Source of the DNA: Lentzea aerocolonigenes
GTDB taxonomy: Bacteria > Actinomycetota > Actinomycetes > Mycobacteriales > Pseudonocardiaceae
Direction of reading: 5' to 3'
Assembly (NCBI RefSeq): GCF_000974445.1
Contig: NZ_BBOJ01000026.1
Coordinates: 1 to 64,000, forward strand
DNA: 64,000 nucleotides
Shown piece by piece: positions 26,166-34,446 of the stretch. Position numbers and translations under genes: made by a program. Positions within the stretch are counted from its first letter, which is position 1; each line of letters opens with the position of its first letter. A model generated the notes under the pieces. The model had not been told where the DNA came from, made no database searches, and saw nothing but the letters and a program-made list of their open reading frames with translations.

Positions 26166-26265
26166 CGCACGCTCACGCAGAGGTCCCCTCCGGAGGGGTC
26201 CCCTGGTTCCATTCTCCCAGGCGGCACCGACAATTTTCGGCCCCCGCCGGCCCGGTGGTGACACG

Positions 26266-26865
26266 ATGATGTTCGACCAGGCCCTCAAAGGCATCCCCAG
26301 CTGGCTCGACCTCCCCGGCACCACCCCGCGCCCGCTCAGCGTCGCCCGCTGGCAGGCCGACGCCGACGAGGGCGACGACGTCCTCCTCGACGCCTGCACC
26401 GGCCCCACCCTCGACGTCGGCTGCGGTCCCGGCCGGCTCGTGGCCGCTCTCCTCGCCCGCGACGTCCAGGCGCTCGGCGTCGACGTGTCCAGCGAGGCGA
26501 TCCGGCGCACCACCGCGCGCGGTGGCATAGCCATCCGGCGGGACGTGTTCGGCCGGTTGCCCGGCGAGGGGCGGTGGCACCACGTCCTGCTCGCCGACGG
26601 CAACATCGGCATCGGTGGCGACCCGGCCGCGCTCATGGACCGCATCAGGCACCTGCTCAGGCCCAGCGGGACCGTGGTCGTCGAGGTCGAGCAACCCGGA
26701 TCCGGGCTCACGATCGGCCAGGCGCGAGTCCGGACCGGCGGCACCAGCAGCAGGTGGTTCCCGTGGGCCTGGAGCGACGCCGATTCGCTGCCCGCGGACG
26801 GGTTCTTCCCGCTGTGGCAGCAGGTGCGCGCCGGGCGGTGGTTCGCGTGCTGGGAGAAGTCGTGA
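26266..26865 (+). CDS. class I SAM-dependent methyltransferase
   Basis: The 199-residue enzyme has SAM motif I TLDVGCGPGRLVAAL, motif II (ALGVDVSSEAI) and motif III-like LLRPSGTVVVEVEQP. It starts with ATG ATG. The gap of 100 bp to the preceding gene contains a short CCCCTCCGGAGGGG palindrome. Its stop overlaps the GTG of the molybdopterin oxidoreductase gene, so the two are coupled. A small-molecule or lipid-linked sugar acceptor is likely, but nothing in the sequence names it. Confidence 0.82.
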   Translation: MMFDQALKGIPSWLDLPGTTPRPLSVARWQADADEGDDVLLDACTGPTLDVGCGPGRLVAALLARDVQALGVDVSSEAIRRTTARGGIAIRRDVFGRLPGEGRWHHVLLADGNIGIGGDPAALMDRIRHLLRPSGTVVVEVEQPGSGLTIGQARVRTGGTSSRWFPWAWSDADSLPADGFFPLWQQVRAGRWFACWEKS

Positions 26866-27899
26866 AGTTCCAGGCACCCGCGCACCACACCGGCGTGACG
26901 AGCAGGGTCGGCACCTGGCTCGGCGTCGCGTTCGGGCTGTGCTTCGTCACCGGACTGCTCAGCCACGGCGTGCAGCACGACTGGCCGTGGCCGACCCGGC
27001 CCGTCGACCTCTACCGCGTCACGCAAGGCGTGCACGTGATCTCCGGGGTCGCGTCGATCCCCTTGCTGCTGGCCAAGTTGTGGAGCGTCTACCCGAAACT
27101 GTTCGAGCGGCCGCTCATCAGGTCCGTGCCCCACGCCCTGGAGCGCGGCTCGATCTTCGTGCTCATCGCCGCGTCGTTCTTCGAGCTCGTCACCGGCCTG
27201 TTCAACGCCGCGCAGAACTACCCGTGGTCGTTCTACTTCCCCACCGCCCACTACGCGGCGGCGTGGATCGCGATCGGCGCGCTGCTCCTGCACGTCGCCG
27301 TCAAGATCCCGCTGATCCGCCGGTCCCTCGAACCCGGGCCCGAAACGAAGACCATCCTGTCCCGCCGGGCTTTCCTGCGCACCACCGCGCTCACCACGGG
27401 TGTCGCGGTCGTCGCGACGGCCGGTGTCACCGTGCCGTGGCTGCGCAAGATCTCCGTGCTGGCCTGGCGCAACGACGGCGACCTGCCGGTGAACCGCACG
27501 GCGAAGGCCGCGAACATCACGATCCCGTCCGACTGGCGCCTCAAGGTCGGCGAGAAGAGCTACTCCCTGCCAGAACTCAGAGCCATGCCGCAGACCACCC
27601 ACGAGCTGCCCATCGCGTGCGTCGAGGGCTGGAGCCAGAACGCCACGTGGACGGGAGTCCGGATCTCCGAGCTGATCAACGCCAAGGGTGACGTCCGGGT
27701 CGAGTCGCTCGAGAAGGACGGGCTGTACCGCGCGACCACGTTGCCGGAAGCCTTCGCCCAGGATCCGCTGACCCTGCTCGCCCTGAAGCTCAACGGCGAG
27801 GAGCTCAGCCCCGATCACGGCTATCCGTGCCGGATCATCGCGCCGAACCGGCCGGGAGTCCTGCAGACCAAGTGGGTCACGTCGTTGGAGGTGCTGTGA
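26862..27899 (+). CDS. membrane-anchored molybdopterin-dependent oxidoreductase
   Basis: The 345-residue fusion has four N-terminal membrane segments with spaced histidines (HGVQHDW, TQGVHVI, HYAAAW, LLHVAVK), like a cytochrome b561-type heme unit. An internal SRRAFLRTT twin-arginine-like motif and another hydrophobic helix follow, then a C-terminal sulfite-oxidase-fold domain. The Mo-ligand Cys253 is in LPIACVEGWSQNATW. The layout suggests electrons pass between an outside Mo site and membrane heme. The substrate is unknown; YedY-like repair of oxidised methionine is one known role in the superfamily. Confidence 0.8.
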   Translation: MKFQAPAHHTGVTSRVGTWLGVAFGLCFVTGLLSHGVQHDWPWPTRPVDLYRVTQGVHVISGVASIPLLLAKLWSVYPKLFERPLIRSVPHALERGSIFVLIAASFFELVTGLFNAAQNYPWSFYFPTAHYAAAWIAIGALLLHVAVKIPLIRRSLEPGPETKTILSRRAFLRTTALTTGVAVVATAGVTVPWLRKISVLAWRNDGDLPVNRTAKAANITIPSDWRLKVGEKSYSLPELRAMPQTTHELPIACVEGWSQNATWTGVRISELINAKGDVRVESLEKDGLYRATTLPEAFAQDPLTLLALKLNGEELSPDHGYPCRIIAPNRPGVLQTKWVTSLEVL

Positions 27900-28561
27900 G
27901 GATCCTGCTCGGCGCGGTCGGCGTCGGACTCGCGGCCTGGGGAGCGTGGCTGCTCCTCCCCCAGATCACCGTAGAGCTGCTGATCTGGCTCGGCGGCGGT
28001 GTGGTGCTGCACGACTTCCTGATCGCACCGCTGGTCGGCGCGTCCGGGTTCGTCGTCAAGCGCGCTTCCGTCGGCGTCGGCCTCACCGTCACGGGAATCA
28101 TCGCCGTCCTCGCCACGCCTCTGCTGTGGCGGCAGTACAGCGGACCGGTCAACCCGGGACTGCACGACCGCGACTACCCCACCGGAGTCGCGGTCGTGCT
28201 CGGCATCACCTGGGCCGCCGTGGCCCTATACGAGATCGCGGCGCACCTTCAGAAGCGTCGCCGCGCCCACGAAAACGACGACGTACCCGACGAGGAACAG
28301 CGCGGCCGTGGTGCCGCTCAGGTCGTTCAGCACGCCGGGCGCACCGGACCCGCCGACGGCGCCGGCGAGATTTCCAGCCGAACCGCCGGGCAGCACCTTG
28401 GTCAGCGACTCGACCGGTCCGAGGAGCGAGCCGACGCCGCGCAGCAGGTTCTCGGTGACGATCGCCCACATCAGCCCGAGCCCGACGGACAGCGCCGGTC
28501 CCTTGGTGACGACGCCGAGGAACACCCCGAAGCCCGTCCACATCGCGGCGATCAGCAGTGA
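27896..28561 (+). CDS. small membrane protein with antisense-encoded tail
   Basis: The GTG start overlaps the stop of the oxidoreductase gene. The first 115 residues hold four membrane segments (LLGAVGVGLAAWGAWLLL up to ITWAAVALYEIAAHL), and the natural end would be near KRRRAHEND. With no stop there, the frame continues for about 335 bp on the antisense strand of the ABC permease gene, giving a disordered Arg/Gln/Glu-rich tail. Either the tail is real, or the original stop was lost. It is probably an electron-transfer or anchoring partner of the oxidoreductase. Confidence 0.6.
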   Translation: MRILLGAVGVGLAAWGAWLLLPQITVELLIWLGGGVVLHDFLIAPLVGASGFVVKRASVGVGLTVTGIIAVLATPLLWRQYSGPVNPGLHDRDYPTGVAVVLGITWAAVALYEIAAHLQKRRRAHENDDVPDEEQRGRGAAQVVQHAGRTGPADGAGEISSRTAGQHLGQRLDRSEERADAAQQVLGDDRPHQPEPDGQRRSLGDDAEEHPEARPHRGDQQ

Positions 28562-29044
28562 CGCGCCCAGCGCCTCGACCGCGTCGAAGCCGGGCAGGCT
28601 CCAGTCCCAGCCTTCGACAGTCGCCACAACAACAGCCGCTCCGAGGTCGACCACGAACGTCAGCGCCACCAGGACCACGACGATGATCCCCAACGCGCCC
28701 AAGGTGCCCGCCATCGCGGAGACCCGGCGCGGGCCGGCGGTCAACGTGGTCTTCCAGGTGCCCCAGCCGTAACCGCTGCCGACCGCCAACGCCGCCAGCA
28801 CCAGGATGATCGCGCCGCCGAACATCGGCAGGCCGCGCACGACCGCCGCGCCCACGTTCTCCGGCTGCATCGCGCTGATCAGCTGCTGCTGCGAGAGGTC
28901 ACGGGTGTTGGTGCCGCCGTTCAACGCGAGGTAGTTGAACACGTAGCCGAACGTCAGCGTCATCACCAGCCACACGCCGATCAGCACCCAGGTCGCCGGC
29001 CACTTCCACAGCCGCAGCAGCTCCGCCTTCACGCTGCCCATCAC
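28226..29044 (-). CDS. ABC-2 type permease
   Basis: The 272-residue protein has six membrane segments and the ABC-2 pattern: an N-terminal amphipathic helix (VKAELLRLWKWPATWVL), then a long extracytoplasmic loop (NGGTNTRDLSQQQLI). Its GTG start overlaps the stop of the ATPase gene (GTGA). Together they should form an exporter for a peptide, lipid or antibiotic. The 3' end overlaps the convergent small membrane protein gene by about 335 bp. Confidence 0.85.
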   Translation of the reverse strand: MMGSVKAELLRLWKWPATWVLIGVWLVMTLTFGYVFNYLALNGGTNTRDLSQQQLISAMQPENVGAAVVRGLPMFGGAIILVLAALAVGSGYGWGTWKTTLTAGPRRVSAMAGTLGALGIIVVVLVALTFVVDLGAAVVVATVEGWDWSLPGFDAVEALGASLLIAAMWTGFGVFLGVVTKGPALSVGLGLMWAIVTENLLRGVGSLLGPVESLTKVLPGGSAGNLAGAVGGSGAPGVLNDLSGTTAALFLVGYVVVFVGAATLLKVRRDLV

Positions 29045-29901
29045 GCCGCTCCCGTCATCTCGAAGAAGACCTCTTCCAACGTCCGGCGCAGCGGCCGGAC
29101 CTCCCGCACGTCCACGTCGGCCCGCACCAGCGTCCGCACCAGAGCACCCGCGTCCGTCTCCCGCACGTGCAGCACGTCCCCGTGCATCGCACTGCCCTCG
29201 ATCAGCACGTGCGCCTTCTCGATCGGGTCCGCGCGGATCAGCAGCACGGTGTCACCGCGCAGCTGCTCGACGGTGCTCTCCGCGACGAGCCGGCCCTGCG
29301 AGATCACACCGACCCGGTCGCAGATCTCCTCGACCTCGCCGAGCAGGTGGCTCGACAGCAGCACCGTCTGCCCCTGCGCGGCCAGAGCACGCACCAGGTC
29401 GCGCATGTCGGCCATGCCCGCCGGGTCGAGGCCGTTGGTCGGCTCGTCGAGGATCAGCAGCTCCGGCCGGCCGAGCAGGGCCGCGGCCACGCCGAGCCGT
29501 TGCTTCATGCCGAGCGAGTACCGGCGGAACTTCTCCCCCGCCGCACTCACGAGGTCGACCTGCTCCAGCGCCGCCTCGACGTGCGTCCTGCCGACGCCCC
29601 TGCGGTGAGCGTGCACGCGCAGGTTGTCGCGGCCGCTCAGGTACGGGTAGAAACCCGGCCCTTCGATCAGCGAGCCCACCTTGAGCAACGCCCTCGGGGT
29701 GCCCGGTGCCTCACCGAGGACCTGGGCCGAACCGCTGGTCGGCTGCACGAGCCCCAGCAGCATGCGGATCGTGGTCGTCTTGCCCGCGCCGTTGGGACCG
29801 AGGAACCCGTAGACCTCGCCCCGCCGCACGGACAGACTGACCTCGTCCACCACGGCGCGGTCGCCGTAGCGCTTCGTCAGCTTCTCCGTCGTCACGATCA
29901 T
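29041..29901 (-). CDS. ABC transporter ATPase
   Basis: The 286-residue ATPase has Walker A GPNGAGKTT, the signature YSLGMKQRLG, Walker B LLILDEPTNGLDP and an H-loop His (LLSSHLLGEVEE). The C-terminal region (about residues 215-286) is the accessory domain of drug-export ATPases of the CcmA/DrrA group. ATG at 29901 gives the usual IVTTEKLTKRYG start. It is divergent from a NarL-type two-component system, a common arrangement for bacitracin- or lantibiotic-response exporters. Confidence 0.9.
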   Translation of the reverse strand: MIVTTEKLTKRYGDRAVVDEVSLSVRRGEVYGFLGPNGAGKTTTIRMLLGLVQPTSGSAQVLGEAPGTPRALLKVGSLIEGPGFYPYLSGRDNLRVHAHRRGVGRTHVEAALEQVDLVSAAGEKFRRYSLGMKQRLGVAAALLGRPELLILDEPTNGLDPAGMADMRDLVRALAAQGQTVLLSSHLLGEVEEICDRVGVISQGRLVAESTVEQLRGDTVLLIRADPIEKAHVLIEGSAMHGDVLHVRETDAGALVRTLVRADVDVREVRPLRRTLEEVFFEMTGAA

Positions 29902-29959
29902 GGGACCAATCGTGTTCCCGCACACCGATCAGGTCGTCAGCTCCGGAGCGTCATGAAGA

Positions 29960-29975
29960 TACGCACATCTGCGTA
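29960..29975. promoter_or_regulatory. palindrome TACGCA-CATC-TGCGTA
   Basis: A perfect 6-4-6 palindrome lies 26 bp before the kinase ATG and between divergent exporter and two-component genes. It has the form of a binding site for a dimeric NarL-type regulator, which would make the system autoregulatory. Confidence 0.4.
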
Positions 29976-30000
29976 CGCCCCCGGTCGTATCGTCAGCACC

Positions 30001-31065
30001 ATGCAGACCGATCTGGGCAGGATCAAGTGGCAGGACGTGGCGCTGACCGTGGCGCTGCTGTTCTTCGGTCTGGCGGGAACGCGGTTCGCCGCACGGCTGC
30101 AGGGCGCGGAGAACCTCGACGTGCTCGCCTACCTGCTCATCGCCGTGGCGGCCTCCGGACTGCTGTTCCGCTCGGTCCGTCCGCTGTGGACGGTCGCGGT
30201 CACGACCGTCTCCATCGCGGTCTACCTGGCGCTGCACTACCCGTTCGGGCCGATCCTCATGAGCGGTGTCGCGGCGATGTACGCGGTGGCCGTGTACGCG
30301 GGCATCGAGCTGGCCGCGGCGTGCGCGCTGCTGTACGCGCTGGTGATCCTGCCGTGGTGGAACGACTCGGTGACGTCGTGGATCACCTGGTCGGCCGGCT
30401 GGATCCTGCTGCCGGTCGCGGCCGGTGTGCTGATGAGGCTGCGCAGGAAGTCCGTTGTGGACACCCGCGAGCGGGCCGTGATCTCCGAACGGCTGCGGCT
30501 CGCCCAGGAGGTCCACGACGTGGTGGGCCACGGGCTGAGCGTCATCGCGATGCAGGCCGGCGTCGCGCTGTACGTGCTGGACAAGGACCCGGCGAAGGCT
30601 CGCGCGTCCCTGGAGGCGATCCGCGACACCAGCAAGGAGGCGCTGGACGGTCTGCGGTCCGAACTGGACACTCTGCGCGGATCGGCCCCGCTCACGCCGG
30701 CGATCTCGCTCGCCGACGTCCCCGCACTGGCGGCACGGATGCGCGAGGCCGGGCTCGACGTGTCGGTCGAAGTGGACGAGCTGGAGCTGCCGGACCACTA
30801 CCAGCTCGCCGTGTACCGGATCGTCCAGGAGTCGCTGACCAACGTCCTGCGGCACTCCTCCCCCGGCGTCACCGCGTCCGTCAAGGTGTACGCGGTGCGC
30901 GGCGAACTGGTCGTGCAGGTGACCGACACGGGCTCGCCCGGCCAGTTCACCGAGGGCCACGGCATCACCGGCATGCGTTCACGGGCCGAAGCGCTGGGCG
31001 GCACGCTCGAGGTCGACGGATCGCACGGTTTCGTGGTGACGGCCCGGATACCGTTGCCGTCATGA
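30001..31065 (+). CDS. NarL-type sensor histidine kinase
   Basis: The 354-residue kinase has about five N-terminal membrane segments (residues 15-140) without a large outer domain, as in DesK/LiaS-like sensors. HisKA_3 follows with His172 in QEVHDVVGHGLSVIA, then a HATPase_c domain (ESLTNVLRHS, HGITGMRSRAEALGG). Its stop overlaps the ATG of the regulator gene. The neighbouring divergent ABC exporter is the likely target. Confidence 0.92.
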   Translation: MQTDLGRIKWQDVALTVALLFFGLAGTRFAARLQGAENLDVLAYLLIAVAASGLLFRSVRPLWTVAVTTVSIAVYLALHYPFGPILMSGVAAMYAVAVYAGIELAAACALLYALVILPWWNDSVTSWITWSAGWILLPVAAGVLMRLRRKSVVDTRERAVISERLRLAQEVHDVVGHGLSVIAMQAGVALYVLDKDPAKARASLEAIRDTSKEALDGLRSELDTLRGSAPLTPAISLADVPALAARMREAGLDVSVEVDELELPDHYQLAVYRIVQESLTNVLRHSSPGVTASVKVYAVRGELVVQVTDTGSPGQFTEGHGITGMRSRAEALGGTLEVDGSHGFVVTARIPLPS

Positions 31066-31706
31066 TTCGCGTGGTGGTGGCCGACGACCAGCCGCTGGTC
31101 CGGATGGGACTGCGGACGTTGATCGAGACCGAGGACGGCGTCCAGTTCGCCGGAGAGGCCGCCGACGGCCGCGAAGCCCTGTCGCTCATCCAGTCCGTGC
31201 GGCCGGACGTGGTGTTCCTCGACATCCGGATGCCGTTGATGGACGGCCTGGAGGTGCTGCGCCGCGTCTCGGCCGACCCCGCGTGCGCCGAGGTGAAGAT
31301 CGTCGTGCTCACGACGTTCGACCTCGACGAGTACGTGTTCGAGGCGCTGCGGATCGGCGCGTCCGGGTTCCTGGTCAAGGACTCCGACCCGACCGACCTG
31401 CTGCGGGCCGTGCACGTGGTGGCCGACGGCGGGTCGCTGCTGTCGCCGTCCGTCACGCGCCGGGTGATCGACCGGTTCGCGTCGGGCGCGTCGGCGAGGC
31501 CCGTGCCGCACCTGGACAAGCTGACCGAGCGCGAACGGGAGATCATGCGGCACGTCGCGTCCGGCGCGTCCAACGACGAGATCGCCGCCGTGCTGGTGAT
31601 CTCGCCCGCGACGGTGCGCACGCACGTGTCGCGGGCGATGGTGAAGCTGGGCGCACGCGATCGCGCCCAGCTCGTCGTGTTCGCCGTTCAGTCAGGCCTG
31701 ACGTGA
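31062..31706 (+). CDS. NarL/FixJ-family response regulator
   Basis: The 214-residue regulator has a receiver domain with Asp54 (VFLDIRMPLMDG) and a Lys in FLVKDSDP. A LuxR-type HTH follows (LTEREREIMRHVASGASNDEIAAVLVISPATVRTHVSRAM, residues about 148-190). It is coupled by ATGA to the kinase. Its last 15 bases overlap the 3' end of the convergent DJ-1/PfpI gene. Confidence 0.92.
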   Translation: MIRVVVADDQPLVRMGLRTLIETEDGVQFAGEAADGREALSLIQSVRPDVVFLDIRMPLMDGLEVLRRVSADPACAEVKIVVLTTFDLDEYVFEALRIGASGFLVKDSDPTDLLRAVHVVADGGSLLSPSVTRRVIDRFASGASARPVPHLDKLTEREREIMRHVASGASNDEIAAVLVISPATVRTHVSRAMVKLGARDRAQLVVFAVQSGLT

Positions 31707-32312
31707 CTCGAACGCGGCCTTGAGGCCCTCCGCCACCGACTCGGGGATCGAGTCGTAGACGCGCGGCGGCTGCGGGTCGTACTCGATGCCGACCTGGACG
31801 GCCTGCGCGACCAGCTCGCCGAACTCCGCCTCGACCAGCCGCAACGCCATGTCGATGCCCGCCGACACGCCGGCCCCGCTGACGACCTTGCCGTCGAACA
31901 CGACCCGGTCCTCGGACACCTCGACACCGCGCACGGAGAGGACCTCGCGCGCGGCCCAGTGCGTGGTCGCCCTCGACACCAGCCCGGCCTCGGCCAGCAG
32001 CGTCGACCCGGTGCACACCGACGTCGTCCACTTCGTGGTCGGGTGGACCTCCCGCAACCACTCGACGACGCCGCCGGAGTCCCTCAGCAGCTCGCGCCAG
32101 TGGCTCGACCCCGGCACGACGACGATGTCCGTCGACTTCAGCGAGGCGAACGTGTCGGTCGGCACCACGGACAGCCCGTTGTCGGACTTCACCGGGTCGA
32201 GCGTCGCGGCGACGAACCGCGTCGAGACGACCGGCACCGAGCCGATCACCTCGTACGGGCCCACGAAGTCGAGCGCGGTCATGTTCGGGTAGAGCACGAA
32301 CGTGGCTTCCAT
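31692..32312 (-). CDS. DJ-1/PfpI family protein
   Basis: The 206-residue protein has the class I glutamine-amidotransferase-like fold with nucleophile Cys in TSVCTGSTLLAEAGL, the conserved acidic Glu early on (GPYEVIG) and the His of ATTHWAAREVL. Relatives include isonitrile hydratase and deglycases. The ATG lies one base inside the stop of the GlxA-like regulator gene, so the two form an operon with the regulator first. Confidence 0.82.
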   Translation of the reverse strand: MEATFVLYPNMTALDFVGPYEVIGSVPVVSTRFVAATLDPVKSDNGLSVVPTDTFASLKSTDIVVVPGSSHWRELLRDSGGVVEWLREVHPTTKWTTSVCTGSTLLAEAGLVSRATTHWAAREVLSVRGVEVSEDRVVFDGKVVSGAGVSAGIDMALRLVEAEFGELVAQAVQVGIEYDPQPPRVYDSIPESVAEGLKAAFESRQA

Positions 32313-33265
32313 CAGGCAACCCCAGTGGTCCGGAAACGGGCGCGGTAGCTGCCCGGCGACACGCCGAGCACGCGCAGGAAGGCCCGGCGCAGGGTCTCGG
32401 CGGAACCGAACCCCGACTGACGGGCGACGAGGTCCAACGAGTCACCGGTGCTCGCCAGCCGGTCGGCGGCGGCCTCCACGCGGGCTCGTTCGACGTACTG
32501 AGCGGGCGAGACACCGACGTTGCGCGAGAAGACGCGGGCGAAGTGCCGCACGCTCATCATCGCCTTGCGCGCCATGACCGGCACCGTCCACTCGCGGGTC
32601 GGGTCGGCGTGGATGTCGTCGAGCAACGCCCGCAGCGAACCGTCCCGCACGGGCTTCGCGCGGGTGTGCACGCTGAACTGCGACTGGCCGCCCGAGCGCT
32701 GCAGGAAGACGACCAGGTACTGCGCGATCCTGCGGGCGAGCGCCGGCCCGTGGTCCTGCTCGACCATGGCGAGCGCGAGGTCGATGCCCGCCGTCACCCC
32801 GGCGGACGTGGACACCTGCCCGTCGCACACGAAGATCGCGTCCGGCTCCACCTCGACCCCGCGGTTCTCCAGCTCGCCGGTGAACGCCCAGTGCGTCGTC
32901 GCCTTCTTGCCCTTGAGCAGCCCCGCCCCGGCCAGCACGACGGCACCCGTGCACACCCCCGCCACGCGGCGCGACCTGAGCGCGAGCCGCCGCAGGTTCG
33001 TGGTGAGCACCGGATCGGACGCGGCCTCGTCGTACCCCCAGCCGCCGACCACCAGCAGCGTGTCGATCGGGCGGTCCAGCGTGCGCAGGTCGGCACCGGC
33101 CTCGACGCGCACCCCTGCCGTCGTGGTGAACGGTCCTCCCCCGAGCGTGGCGACCGTGACCTGGTAGCGCGGTTCCCGGTGGTTCGCTGCCTGGAACACC
33201 TCGATCGGGCCCGCCAGGTCCAGCAGCGCCGTGCGGTCGTAACCGACCACGACTACTTCCCTCAA
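32312..33265 (-). CDS. GlxA-family transcriptional regulator (PfpI-like plus AraC HTH)
   Basis: The 317-residue protein has an N-terminal DJ-1/PfpI-like sensor domain with Cys in VAGVCTGAVVLAGAGLL. A C-terminal AraC-type double HTH follows (residues about 220-315, ending ETLRRAFLRVLGVSPGSYRARF). TTG at 33265 was chosen because GGAGGT lies 9 bases before it and the domain begins at once (REVVVVGYD). The neighbour downstream shares the sensor fold, so both may respond to the same reactive compound. Confidence 0.85.
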   Translation of the reverse strand: MREVVVVGYDRTALLDLAGPIEVFQAANHREPRYQVTVATLGGGPFTTTAGVRVEAGADLRTLDRPIDTLLVVGGWGYDEAASDPVLTTNLRRLALRSRRVAGVCTGAVVLAGAGLLKGKKATTHWAFTGELENRGVEVEPDAIFVCDGQVSTSAGVTAGIDLALAMVEQDHGPALARRIAQYLVVFLQRSGGQSQFSVHTRAKPVRDGSLRALLDDIHADPTREWTVPVMARKAMMSVRHFARVFSRNVGVSPAQYVERARVEAAADRLASTGDSLDLVARQSGFGSAETLRRAFLRVLGVSPGSYRARFRTTGVA

Positions 33266-33441
33266 ATTCCCCACACCTCCACTCTCCCCATCCGAAGTGG
33301 TGGCGGCAACGACATAACTCCCTCGCATTCGGACACCGCCGAAGTGCACGCGGGGAGCTTTCGTTCGCTTCGAGCGCACGCGGGCGCCCCGCGTGCGCTT
33401 CGGCGAACTGGGGTGATGGGGCGCCGGTAGACTGGCCCGCA

Positions 33442-34446
33442 ATGCGGAAAGTGCTCTCCCTCGCCACGATCGGACTGCTCACGATCCTGCTGGTCGTGAG
33501 CGACCACCCGTTTCCACCGCCCTCGGATCCCGACCGCGAGTCGCGAACCGCGGTCGTCGCGCTCGGCGACAGCACGATGTCCGGTGAGGGTGCCGGGGCC
33601 TACGAGCCGGGCACCGACGGCGAGGACGGCGGCAACTGGTGCCACCGCTCCCGTGACGCCGAGATCGTGAAGACCCTCGTCGAGGCCGACCAGAAGATCA
33701 ACCTGGCGTGCTCGGGCGCGAACTCCGACAAGCTGCGCAACGAACAGCTGCCGCAGCTGCGCAAGATCGCCGGTTCGAACCGGGTCGTCGCCGTCGTGGT
33801 CGCCATCGGTGCCAACGACGACCCGCGGTTCTCCGAGATCCTCAACAAGTGCTTCGAGGCGTGGGGCAAGCGCAGCGACTGCACGTCGGCCGTCGCGCCG
33901 GAGTGGACGAAACGCGTGCGGCGGATGGTTCCGAAGGTCGAGAACACGCTGAACGCGATCCGCCAGACCATGCGCGACTCCGGTTACCTCGACTCGTCGT
34001 ACCAGCTCGTCGTGCAGTCGTACGCGGCGCCGGTCTCACCGAAGATGCCGCGCTCGTTGCAGAACCTGTCCGGCTGCCCGTTGCGCACGACCGACCTGCA
34101 ATGGGTCGTCGAGGAAGCGGTGCCGGAGCTGTCGAACGGGCTGCGCGCCGCGGCGGACAAGGTCAACGCCCGGTTCCTCGACCTCTCCCGCGCCGGTGAG
34201 GGCCACGAGGCGTGCGTCGGTGGCGACAAGCCGGAGACGGAGTGGTTCACGCGGCTGTCCGTCGACTGGGCCGGACTGAAGGACCAGAAGCGGGGCTCGC
34301 ACGCGTTGCAGGAGTCGTTCCACCCCAACGCTCGCGGTCACGCGCAGATCGGCCGCTGCCTAACCGAGTTCCTGGCGACCGACAAGCGCGACGGCGCGTG
34401 CGTGCCGAAGCTCGACGGCACGCTCGGCCTCACGACGGAGAGCTGA
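33442..34446 (+). CDS. exported SGNH/GDSL-family hydrolase
   Basis: The 334-residue protein has an N-terminal signal or anchor (KVLSLATIGLLTILLVV). Block I is ALGDSTMSGEG with the Ser nucleophile, the oxyanion Asn/Gly is in VAIGANDD, and the C-terminal catalytic pair is in FHPNARGHAQI (Asp-x-x-His replaced by Asn near His). Cysteine pairs (NWCHRS with LACSGA; CFEAW with SDCTS) suggest disulfides and secretion, like Streptomyces extracellular lipases. It likely cleaves esters of lipids or glycans. Confidence 0.8.
   Translation: MRKVLSLATIGLLTILLVVSDHPFPPPSDPDRESRTAVVALGDSTMSGEGAGAYEPGTDGEDGGNWCHRSRDAEIVKTLVEADQKINLACSGANSDKLRNEQLPQLRKIAGSNRVVAVVVAIGANDDPRFSEILNKCFEAWGKRSDCTSAVAPEWTKRVRRMVPKVENTLNAIRQTMRDSGYLDSSYQLVVQSYAAPVSPKMPRSLQNLSGCPLRTTDLQWVVEEAVPELSNGLRAAADKVNARFLDLSRAGEGHEACVGGDKPETEWFTRLSVDWAGLKDQKRGSHALQESFHPNARGHAQIGRCLTEFLATDKRDGACVPKLDGTLGLTTES

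Noticed and set aside
29167-30000. Extended N-terminus of the NarL-type kinase
   Set aside because: The upstream frame is the antisense of the ABC ATPase gene; ATG at 30001 starts just before the first membrane segment.
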